Source of the DNA: Ceratopteris richardii
Lineage: Eukaryota > Streptophyta > Polypodiopsida > Polypodiales > Pteridaceae
DNA: 64,000 nt
Assembly (NCBI GenBank): GCA_020310875.1
Contig: CM035407.1
Span: forward strand, 224,594,545 to 224,658,544
Reading direction: 5' to 3'
The position numbers and the translations under genes are program-made. Positions 55,554 through 64,000 of the stretch are shown piece after piece (the stretch's first letter is position 1; every line of letters starts with the position of its first letter). The notes under the pieces are model-generated. The model was not told the DNA's origin. It did no database searches and saw nothing but the letters and a program-made list of their open reading frames with translations.

Positions 55554-56165
55554 GTTGTTGAGGGAGAGTCCAGCAAAAAGAAGAAAACAAGAAGACCAAG
55601 AAAGAAGCTTCACTGAAAAGATTATATCTGAAGATATATCTCTGCAAGAAGCCCCGCAGGGGCACACAACACCCATCTCTGCACAGAGCCCCGCAGGGGC
55701 ACAAATCAAGGAACAACACGTGGGAGGGAAGGACAGACCAGGGCCATGAAGTATCCATGAAGAAGTGCAAGAAGATATCCGATAGTTCAAGAACCCCAAG
55801 AAGGTGCTTCAACCTCTTGATCTTCAGAAGGTCTAGATCCAAGGCTGAAGAACCACACCTTCATACCTTCCATTGGTAGCGTGCATGGAAGCCCGACTTA
55901 ACACAGCAACCCAAATTTAAAGAGATTATTAGTGAGCTAGACTACAAATATTAGGTAGTCCATCTCCATGGGTTGCGTACGAAGAAAAGAGAAGAAGAGG
56001 CCACGACCAATACAACAGGTCCTGAGTTATGATCAGTTCCTTGCCCACTAGTAAAATGACATCATTACAACTTCCAGAGAGGCGGGTAGTGGTCGACTAC
56101 AGGCACAGCACCAGAGACAAGAAGTAAAGCCTGTCAAGGGACGAAAGAGACAAAGAGGGGGAGAG
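55554..56165 (+). mobile_element. 3' tail of a gypsy element with polypurine tract
   Basis: Non-coding or frameshifted sequence ending in GACAAAGAGGGGGAGAG, a polypurine tract directly before an LTR start. It contains two copies of the 13-bp near-palindrome GCCCCGCAGGGGC (55651-55663 and 55688-55700). The left edge truncates the H+-ATPase copy. Confidence 0.5.
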
Positions 56166-56950
56166 TGTTGCAGAGCTAAGAAGAACACAAGGCAGAGAAA
56201 AAAACGGACCCCAAAATTTTTCTGATTCGGACACTTTATTTTTGTATCATAACTATTTTGTAACATATTTTCCAATGTAAATGCACTAGAGGAGTCCTCT
56301 AGATGCATACCCATGGAGATTAGTAGTTCACCCATATAAATTATTAGTAAATTAACCACTTAGTGAATAAAGTGCCGATCTTTTGTGTGAAAGGACCATT
56401 TTTAGGGCACATGTATATGTCAAATTATGACTCTTTGTAAGGACTTTTTGCCATTGTGAGAATCAGGAGCACAGAATTTGGAATTTGTTTCTTCTCCTCT
56501 CTGTATCTTCTTTGTGAGCTTGTGTGCATGTGTGATGCTTGAAAAGATTGCTTGGAAGTGTTGTCTATCCATGAAAGTGCGTGTTTGCTGTTGTTAAGGT
56601 GTGTGTGTGAAGTGTAGGAAGTGTTGGAGTGTAGGAAGGTAATTCACGTGACTCAATATTTTGCTCATAACTTGAGGCAAAAGTGTCAGAATTGAGTGAA
56701 AAGACTACCATTGGATGCGTGTTCTTGAGAGTTTTGAAATGAACCTGCTATTCACTATATTTGGAGTTCGAAGCTGAGAGAAAACCTCGATTCACTGTTG
56801 GTTGTTGCTCTAAGTATCGCAACACCATAATTGATATTTGATACTCCTCGGATTGATAAATAAAGCATGAATCCCCACTATATGCACTTGAGGGGGATCG
56901 AGGTATAGTCTCTTTCTCCACAAGTCCCTAAGTTGGTACTTAGGTACACA
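56166..56950 (+). repeat. Gypsy LTR (about 785 bp)
   Basis: TGTTGCAGAGCTAAG ... TAGGTACACA. It is placed between a polypurine tract on the left and a primer site on the right, so it can serve as 3' LTR of the left fragment and 5' LTR of element F at once. The second LTR of F lies outside the window. Ends are inferred from these two signals. Confidence 0.65.
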
Positions 56951-56954
56951 CGTT

Positions 56955-56973
56955 TTTGCCACCGTTGCTGGGA
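56955..56973 (+). other. Degenerate Tat/Athila-type primer binding site
   Basis: TTGCCACCGTTGCTGGGAA, close to the TTGGCGCCGTTGCCGGGGA site of plant Tat/Athila gypsy elements. Confidence 0.65.
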
Positions 56974-57280
56974 AAGTCGAATCAAACCGAGGCACTCGTG
57001 TGATGGTAAGTAGCTCTTAGCATTGAAGCGAGTAGAGTTGTGAATTTCTCTTCTTTGGTAAGTCACACTCATCCGCAATTACTACTTCTCGCTCTTGGAG
57101 TGTGTGTAGTGAGTTGATAGTCTAGGGAAGTGAGTGAAGTGAGTAGAGTAGGAGGAAGAAGGGAGTAGTTAGGAAGTTAGAGTAGCCATCAACTTTGGTC
57201 TTGTTAAGTCATTTGTAGTTAGGAGAAATTTTCAAAAAGTATAAAAATAAAAAATTATCTTTTTCAAGTCACTTGTCTTG

Positions 57281-57420
57281 CAAATATCGTGTATCGAGTT
57301 CTGACTAGTTGGTCAAGTATCGCGTATCCTTGCTCAAGTATCGTGTATCGTGGGATTTTCCAATCAACCAAATATCGAGTATCGTGGAATTCTATTGGGT
57401 TCAAGTATCGTGTGTCGTGG
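57281..57420 (+). repeat. Five direct repeats of a CAAGTATCGTGTATCGTGG unit in the leader of F
   Basis: Copies at about 57281, 57314, 57335, 57368 and 57402, each about 17-20 bp with small changes (CAAATATCGTGTATCGAG, CAAGTATCGCGTATCC and so on). The remaining leader (56974-57570) holds nothing I can assign. Confidence 0.8.
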
Positions 57421-57570
57421 ATTCATTGTCAGTCTTAGTTCAACCAAATATTCCCTAGAATTCAGACCATCAGTAAGGAACTCTAGGAGCTGGAGGTTGG
57501 CTAAATTAGACTAGAATTCTTCAATTGAATGAGCCTAAAATCCGAAAGAATCCTAGGGAGTTGAAGAAGT

Positions 57571-58546
57571 GTGATTTCTTTTGTAGCAAGTGTAGCTGAA
57601 CCAGGTAGTCGTTCACATTACTTTGAAACCTCGAGTGAGTCGGAGGAAGAAATTCCCATGGCTTCAGAGGATATGCAAAATTTTGTACCAATAATTGGCA
57701 TGATGTCAATTATTGAGGGTGCATATCGGACATCATTAGAATATGTGAGCACCAATCAACATGGGATACCTATCTACCTAGATGGTCTAAACCGATCAGT
57801 GGCCAGACTAAAGAAAGCTACAGACGCTTACATAGTACCTAGGCCAGCAGTCAAATATGCAAGAGGGTTCTATATGGACAAAAGAGATATTCTGTATGTT
57901 GTTACGGAACACCCTGAAAGCATCAACGAACAAGGGGAAGAAGGTAATGGTCACAACCTTAATGAAGAGGGACATGAAGAGCAAGTGACCACCCTTAGAG
58001 GGAGATCCACGGTTGTTAGGGTTTGGAGAGGAGACCTAGTTCCCCAAGATGATTCCCTAATGGATGTCTATTTGATCAATGGGATGGAACATCTCCTCAG
58101 AGCCCACTCTTCGTTATAGGAAGTGGCCAATAACCCAGTCACCATCTATGAGTTACAAGATCCTGAACTTCCCACAATTCTCACATATTTGGATAAAAAC
58201 CAGAGGAGGTACTGGCCTCTAACAGAGTTAGAAAGAGCTGGGTTAAAATATCAGAACATTCTAGTGTTCCCTCCTAGGGATCAAGCTACTACTTCTCAGA
58301 ACCCGCAAGGAACTTATCAAGATAATTCCTATCAGCATTCTGGACAAACACAACAAATGCATATTCCGGTCAGACCCCATGTGCAGTTTGCTATGCCGGC
58401 AAATAATCCTAACTATCAGCCTCAACCACCTGTTGAACCAAGGAAAAGAATTCCTGTCCTAGATAGACCACCTGTAGTAAGAGGACCTAGCATACCGATA
58501 GGAAGGCCAGTTCTCCCTGTGATGCCTAGACCACCTGATGCCTAGA
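57571..58546 (+). pseudogene. Element F gag, N-terminal half
   Basis: An open frame 57571-58119 (S-S-E-S-E-E-E-I-P acidic start, G-M-M-S-I-I-E-G-A-Y) is followed after one TAG by the same frame 58123-58545 (V-T-I-Y-E-L-Q-D-P-E-L, then a Pro/Gln-rich part). A 16-bp tandem duplication GATGCCTAGACCACCT (58521-58536, 58537-58552) throws it out of frame. I assign gag from position and the zinc knuckles downstream, not from this half itself. Confidence 0.65.
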
Positions 58547-60220
58547 CCACCTGAAGCAGAAAGAAGATTAAGACCTATTCAATTTGCTAAATGCATGAGA
58601 AACCATAATGTGAACCTTACAATCATATAGCTGAATTCAAGCAAGTGATCAGAGCCGAACAAGTGGAAGATTTTTTGATTCAATATGAATCCTTTGGTCT
58701 AACTCTGACAGACACAGCTTTAGCTTAGTTCTAGCCATTAGACCCTAATCATTTTCAAAACATGGAACAAGTCTATCAAGAATTAATTGAAGAGTTCACC
58801 AAATCTGGGTCTCTGGTATATGTGAAAAGAGTTCAAACTTTGCAAGAATGTATGAAAGAATATATTGACCTAGAGGACAATCTAGCAGAAGACTTGAAAA
58901 TACCTCAAGGTAGTGTGAAAAGTGAACATTCCGCCAGTAGCATGTCAAACTCTAAGAACAATGTAGAGGAAATAGCCGACTTAGTAGCAAAGAAATTGAA
59001 TGTTCAAGGGCCAAGGAACTATCCCAACAACCCAATGAAGAGTACCCATGCTTAGAAGGTGTGTGCATTGTGGAGGTGATCATCCTTATCATTTGTGCAC
59101 TAGGGGAGTAGTCCCACCACCTGCTTATGCATACAATAGACCACCCGCACCGGACCCTCTACAATATTGTAGCATAGAGCAAAGATACACAAATCATAGC
59201 ACAGAAAACTGTTCTTACAATCGGCAGTCAACACCAGTACAACCTCTCATGAGACCTTATGGATACCATCCGAGAGATCAAGGAGGTGAAGCCTTGAGAT
59301 ATCCCACATATCAGCAGCAGGCACCAGCACCACGACCTTATGCTTATCAAGGTTACGCTCAACCACAACCGGTGTTGGGACAACAACCGCCCCATCCTCA
59401 GAATGTTATCCCAGTGAAAATAGCTCAACCTAAAGAAAACCCCGAGAGAACAAAAGTCCCAGCCACACCCTTGGCTAGTAACGAACTGTACGACTCATCG
59501 TATGACCATAGTCAAGGAAATTACTCCGCTTATGAGAGCTCTATAATTGAATATGCACAATCTTACGAGCCATATGCATATGGCATGGAAGGACCAAATA
59601 GTTCTTACGGATATGAGCAGGATTATGTGTCATTAATGTATACTGCTCCTAGAGCACCCATACCCTCCCGACCTATGAATAGACCACCTGCACCTAGAGG
59701 ACCATGTTACAGATGTGGAGGTGATCATTTTATCAGAGAATGTACATTACCAAACCCACCACCACCACAACGAGTTTGGGAAGGATACTGTAGTGATCGT
59801 GGTAAAGAACACCTTTTCAGAGATTTCCCCAAGAACCCCAACAAAGTTAACTCGAACGTGCAAATCAACATAATAGAAGTAATAGAGTTGTCAGGGAGTG
59901 ACAAGGAGTACATCGTGCCATTGAAAGCAATAACAAGAGCTAAAGCTAGAGAGACCCCAAAAAAAACTGGAGAGAATGATCTAGTTGACAAAACAGTGAA
60001 TATACCTACACCTCAAATAGTTGAAGACTCGGACGAGCCGGGGAAAATTATCACAAGTAAACGAACACAAAGATGGAAGAATCGTAGAGACACGATGAAG
60101 GAAAAGAAACTACAACAAAAGAAGAAGAATGAAAAGAATGAACAAGGTCAAAAAGAAAAACAAAAACTTGAAGGAGAAAATCAGAAGGGAAATTACAAAA
60201 AAGAAGAGGTAGGATCAGTT
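58547..60220 (+). pseudogene. Element F gag, capsid end and zinc knuckles
   Basis: Frames 58762-59055 (F-T-K-S-G-S-L-V-Y, L-Q-E-C-M-K-E-Y, acidic linker) and then 59048 onward. Zinc knuckles of CX2CX3HX4C type: C-V-H-C-G-G-D-H-P-Y-H-L-C (about 59060) and C-Y-R-C-G-G-D-H-F-I-R-E-C (about 59705). A third, C-S-D-R-G-K-E-H-L-F-R-D-F (about 59790), has lost two Cys. Between them is a Pro/Tyr/Gln-rich linker. After them comes a Lys/Glu/Gln-rich charged region. The CX2CX3HX4C spacing is typical of Athila/Tat-like gags. Confidence 0.75.
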
Positions 60221-60721
60221 TTAGCAGACCCCATGCCAGAAGAGTTAGCCATGTGGATTCAGGCATACCAGGCACGAATAAGAGTAGGACCAACCATTGA
60301 ACAACATGGAAAAGAATATCTTAGAGGTGACTTAGAGAAAGAAAGGTTGGAGATATGCAAAAAATTAATTGAAGTAGCTCAACAGACCCTAGAAAAACTT
60401 GTTCTTCGCCTACTCAATTCAGGAATTCCCGAAAAAGAATTCCAAGTAGAACTCAATAAAGGGAATACACACATTAGAGCAAATCACTTATCGAGAATGA
60501 CACATGGAGAACCCCCCACAGGAGTAGTGGATGATCTGCCAGACACTTACCTTTTTAATCTCAAAGTATGTCCCCAATGGGCAGAAAAGTTGATCCCTAT
60601 ACTCACATATGGACCTAAACATGGGATCACACAAAACAAAAACCAAGACCTATGGAAGACTAAAAACCTCCATATCATTGCTGGAAGTTTATATCACCAA
60701 GACTCAGTAAATTACTCATGA
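60221..60721 (+). pseudogene. Element F RNase H tail joined to gag
   Basis: In the same frame as the zinc-knuckle part, the sequence H-I-R-A-N-H-L-S-R-M...G-E-P-P-T-G-V-V-D-D-L-P-D-T-Y-L-F appears (about 60470-60560). This matches the end of gypsy RNase H and the linker to integrase ('n..ADaLSR'). No RT motifs (for example Y-x-D-D) lie between gag and this point, so an in-frame deletion has fused gag to the RNase H end. Confidence 0.7.
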
Positions 60722-61290
60722 GATGCGTGGAAGAAGAGGAACAAGAAATGTGGCTTCAAAAGGCACATGTAAATCAATGGAAAACTCATGCGAAGGGAAC
60801 ATGGCAAACACTGAAGAGATTAGGCATATATCGGCCAACCATGCAGAGGGATACACATAACTATGTATCATCTTGCCCAATTTGTTAAGAACAAAATCCA
60901 GAAGATAACTCTACTCTATGCTACTCCACAGTAGCACCAAGATGGAGCATGCCTCTGGTGAAATTCTTGAAGACCCAAGAGTACCCAGAAGGAGCCATTT
61001 TAGCAAGGAAACGTGCACTCACAGAACAAAGCAAGGACTATGTTCTTATAGGAAAATAGCTCTTCAAGCGAGGCAAAGACAATCATTGAATGTGCATTCA
61101 TGAAGATGAGTATCTTGCTGTGTTATAGATGGCACATACAGAAGCTGCAGCAGGACATTTTTCTGCAAATAAAACTACAAAAATCATTCTCTTTGCAGGA
61201 ATGTGGTGGCCAACTCTACATCAAGATGCAGCCACATATGTTCAACGATGTGATACCTGCCAACGAACAAAATATCCTATTAAAAGAGAA
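60700..61290 (+). pseudogene. Element F tandem integrase zinc (H2C2) modules
   Basis: First module about 60725-60890: a charged start V-E-E-E-E-Q-E, H-V-N-Q-W...H, R-L-G-I-Y-R-P-T-M-Q-R-D and S-C-P-I-C, ending at a stop. Then comes a linker (Y-P-E-G-A-I-L-A, K-D-Y-V-L-I-G) with stops. Second module 61129-61280: A-H-T-E-A-A-A-G-H-F, M-W-W-P-T-L-H-Q-D and R-C-D-T-C-Q-R-T-K. Gypsy integrases normally have one such domain. Confidence 0.65.
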
Positions 61291-62163
61291 GAAATGCCAT
61301 TGAAACCCATGATGAGTTCCAGAGCCTTTACTAAATGGGGAATAGACTTCATAGGACCTATTAGCCCACCAGCTAAAGGATCCCATGCCGAGTACATAAT
61401 CGTAGCCATAGACTATTTGACCAAATGGGTTGAAGCCAAAGCAACCAAGAAAAATGATGCAAGGACTACGGCCAACTTTCTCTTTGAGAACGTATTCACT
61501 AGATTCGGATTGCCGATAGAAATTATGAGTGATCGAGGCATACACTTTATGAATGAAGTAATAGAAGCCCTACTGAATGAATTCTTAGTAATTCATAAGA
61601 AATTAGCCCCATATCACCCACAAGCCAATGGACATGCCAAAAGTTCAAACAAAATCTTGTGTACAGTCCTCACTAAAATTGTTAACAATGGTAGATCTGA
61701 TTGGGATAAGCAATTACATCATGCTTTATGGGCATTCCGAGTAGCCTACAAAACAACCATAGGAACTACTCCTTTTAACTTAGTATATGGACAGAATGCC
61801 ATCTTGCCAATTGATTTCTTAGTACCCACTCTCAGAGTAGCAACAACTTACGAGTGGACTGGACATGAATTATCAGCCCAATTGGATCAAATAGAAAAGT
61901 TACACAAAACATGGTTACAAGTGATAGCAGGGATTTATGCTGCTAAAAGGCGACAGAAGGCATATTTTGATGCTCATATTAAAGACAAAAACCTAAAGGA
62001 AGGAGATTTAGTTTTGGTCTATACTTTGAAACAACACGCAAAGAAACTGCAAAAAAGAGGATATGGCCCATTGATCATCAATCGTATATCTACCAGCGAA
62101 GCTATTAGCTTAGCAACCCAGATGGAGAAGTATTGCCTAACTATATCAGTGGTTGCCGAGTAA
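61129..62163 (+). pseudogene. Element F integrase core
   Basis: Open for 344 codons. After the second zinc module: W-G-I-D-F-I-G-P (first catalytic Asp, about 61340), M-S-D-R-G-I-H-F (second Asp, about 61527), then Y-H-P-Q-A-N-G-H-A-K-S-S-N-K, where the third acid of the family (Q-A-E-S-T-N-K) is Lys. A-L-W-A-F-R-V-A-Y-K-T-T and G-T-T-P-F-N-L-V-Y-G follow. A frameshift near 62118 moves the C-terminal end (D-G-E-V-L-P...R-V-K-K-Y) to the frame of the next domain. Catalytically dead as read. Confidence 0.88.
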
Positions 62164-62760
62164 AAAAATATCTAGAACCATTGACCGAAGAGATAATGTC
62201 ACGATTAATAATGGGTAAAAATAGGCACAAAGAGGAAGAAATAATACGAGAAGAAGCCAGACAAGAAGCGCTAGAACGAATCAGGAAACAAAAAGAGTGG
62301 ATGAGAAAGAGAGACGAGAGATATCGACAAGGAGAGGAACTCATCCCAATGGCTAACTTTAGAGCCACTGAAAACCTAGGACAGCAAATAAAGCAACCTT
62401 ATTTGAAGTTGGGTGCTGGAACAGAAGAGTACCACGTAGTGGATGCTCTCATCGACATAGGAACAACCATAAGCTATATCAAATTTTCATTGACCTAGAA
62501 ACTCAAGGGAGAATTACGCCCATCTAAGGCACAACTGATTGGAATAGGAGGAAAAGTTACTTGATGTATGGGCGAGATCACCTTACCCCTACATCTCGGA
62601 AACAACACAATGGAACAAAACTCTTAGTATGTCATGATCAGAACTTATTAGAAGAGCTCGTGTTAGGTCAAGATTGGATATATGAATATGAAGTGACTAT
62701 CCAATTGGCCCTAGGATACATCTCGGCCAAGATAGGACATCCTGAGGTATTCAACATGTT
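62121..62760 (+). pseudogene. Retropepsin-like domain downstream of integrase in element F
   Basis: The frame that ends the integrase (L-P-N-Y-I-S-G-C-R-V-K-K-Y-L) runs through a charged Arg/Glu linker (about 62180-62340) into V-V-D-A-L-I-D-I-G-T-T-I-S-Y-I-K (about 62440-62487). This is an aspartic-protease active-site block with Ile for Thr/Ser in D-T-G. After a TAG (62496-62498), I-G-I-G-G-K-V and then, in another frame, E-L-V-L-G-Q-D-W-I-Y-E-Y-E-V (about 62665) match the second half of retropepsins ('iLG.Dwl'). In known gypsy elements the protease precedes RT. Confidence 0.65.
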
Positions 62761-63619
62761 AGACGAACGACCATTCAAAGCCAAATGTATAGATCCGAGA
62801 GATCACTCAAACGAGCATGATGATGAATGTATGTTCACTCACACTGTGGAGATCCCACCATCAAGTACTTCATGTGAGAATGCACCAAATCTCCCTTTCA
62901 CACAATCTCCTAGCCAAGTAGATCACCGGATTAGTGTCTTATCCAATAAAAGCCTCAGTGAGGAACCGAGCACAAGAGGGACTAGTCAGCAAGACTATCA
63001 AAAACCTGCACACATTAAAATATACCCCATTCCTTACACTAGACAGGCTTGGATCAGAAATGATCGAGTGACTGCATATCTTCAACAAAAGAACTACTCA
63101 CGACATCAAAAGGAACAACAGAATAAGAATGCAAGTCACGTCGGACACCTAGGTCCACAAAGAATTGCTAGAGTATGGATTCCAAAGAAGGTGATAGCTG
63201 CACAGTCAGCTCGAACACAAATATGGATTCCCAAGTCATGTGCCCAAGTGACAATCATCAAAAAGGACAAGTCAAGGCACAAGGAGAATCAATATGATCT
63301 AAAGGCGAAACAACAGAAAACAAACAACTACAGGACAGAGCAGGAGCCTAGATACGCAACAAAAATCATTCAAAGATTTAAAAGGCAGACGACGCAAAAG
63401 TACAACATGAGAAGTACTACATTCTCCAGGAATACTGGGAATACAGGCTATCCCAATGGAGTAAAGCAGATTTGGATGCCGAAAGGCAAAACAATCTGTA
63501 TACATCAACCAAATAATCCGAGTTGCACACATTTGGAGTCACAAGAATCCAAAGTATGCATAATAGGGACACATTACAAGGCCACACATTCGGCACATTC
63601 TTCTTCTACTTCTGGATAG
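62761..63619 (+). pseudogene. Element F 3' coding tail with W-I-P-K repeats
   Basis: Continues the frame of the protease-like domain to TAG 63617-63619. Low-complexity, basic and Gln/Asn-rich. The motif (V/I)-W-(I/M)-P-K occurs three times (about 63174, 63222, 63471) and A-W-I-R-N once before. No domain recognised. Confidence 0.5.
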
Positions 63620-63803
63620 TGAAGCACATTTCCCTCTTGGGAAACAAGAGAGCACTTGTAAAATAATCCAAAAGAAAATAACTCACACCCACGGGCAAGG
63701 GACGACACAATCCACTCAGAGAGTTGCCAAATTTATGAAGGATAAGTGAAGGATGATTCTTGATGCCAGATTGCCGCTGATTACTAGTATGTATTGAGTG
63801 TAG

Positions 63804-64000
63804 ATGGCATCCTCTAATTCCGAGGCTACGCAAGAGGAAGAGATCCTTCTTCTTCCTTTGGAATCAATTACAAAGGCAAGAGGTCATTGGTTTCTTGATG
63901 ATCAACCAGTGTCTGAGCTTCTTTTCATGGCTACCATTAAGATCATGGATAGAGATCACTACTTTCCTATCATGTCACAAGATTTCGAGACTATTATACA
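63804..64000 (+). CDS. Start of an open frame running off the window
   Basis: ATG at 63804 opens 65 codons with no stop: M-A-S-S-N-S-E-A-T-Q-E-E-E, L-E-S-I-T-K-A-R-G-H-W-F-L-D-D-Q-P and I-M-D-R-D-H-Y-F. It follows 180 bp of non-coding sequence after the F tail. It may be a further ORF of F or the gag of a new element. Not recognised. Confidence 0.4.
   Translation, partial: MASSNSEATQEEEILLLPLESITKARGHWFLDDQPVSELLFMATIKIMDRDHYFPIMSQDFETII

Larger units (their letters stand above)
56974..64000 (+). mobile_element. Ty3/gypsy element F (Tat/Athila-like), running off the window
   Basis: Leader, large gag with several zinc knuckles, RNase H tail, two integrase-type zinc modules, integrase core, a retropepsin-like domain and a long 3' region. 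RT and most of RNase H are missing between gag and integrase. The coding part is broken by stops and frameshifts. It is the only element here with the protease-like domain after integrase. Confidence 0.8.

Noticed and set aside
63171-63490. W-I-P-K repeats as a bromovirus-like or host repeat protein
   Set aside because: Only three short copies in a decayed frame continuous with the retroelement; no support for a separate gene.

Overview
The window is AT-rich plant nuclear DNA made almost entirely of decayed and nested transposable elements. I found no intact host gene, no tRNA or rRNA gene and no organelle DNA. The plant assignment rests on Ty1/copia and Ty3/gypsy elements with plant-type primer binding sites (initiator-Met-like TGGTATCAGAGC, and a degenerate Tat/Athila-type site), and on two copies of a plasma-membrane H+-ATPase pseudogene. 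The density of elements suggests a very large genome, such as a fern, a gymnosperm or a large angiosperm. The sequence alone does not settle which.

Layout. 1-5945 is a composite block: a minus-strand copia fragment, a minus-strand gypsy gag and LTR, and a plus-strand intronless H+-ATPase retrocopy. 5980-7547 has no gene; it holds a hairpin and a TATACACA-type microsatellite. 7548-13151 is another copy of the minus-strand copia family that extends back to its gag and 5' LTR. 13152-27767 is a chain of three plus-strand copia elements joined end to end: A (5'-truncated), B (5' LTR truncated) and C (reverse transcriptase region deleted). 27768-55553 is a second copy of the composite block. It has been split by three insertions: copia element D (31134-37735, TSD GTTTG), a 9.4-kb terminal-inverted-repeat element G (39003-48396) and copia element E (50040-55182, TSD ACCAT). 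The first copy keeps the three empty sites, so the ends of these insertions can be placed to the base or nearly so. 55554-64000 holds gypsy sequence: a 3' tail with polypurine tract, one LTR, a Tat/Athila-like primer site, and element F running off the right edge.

The most unusual item is G. It begins and ends with the same perfect 20-bp inverted repeat and is largely a head-to-head inverted dimer with arms of about 3.3 kb. It carries about eleven copies of a ~72-bp imperfect palindrome built on GACCGATGCAAGCGAT, plus a half-copy. Its centre looks like a divergent promoter over 62-bp tandem repeats. It also encodes small spliced proteins, one with a Ulp1/C48-like Q...CG motif. I do not recognise its superfamily. 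The second unusual item is F: it appears to carry a retropepsin-like domain downstream of integrase and two integrase-type H2C2 zinc modules in tandem, while its reverse transcriptase is missing from the usual place. Element C has a family of 19-bp palindromes in its LTR.

Functionally the window is a fossil bed. Every copia element has stops, frameshifts or lost catalytic residues: B has YVDA and D has YVND in place of YVDD, and the E protease has Glu in place of the catalytic Asp. Element D is the least decayed.
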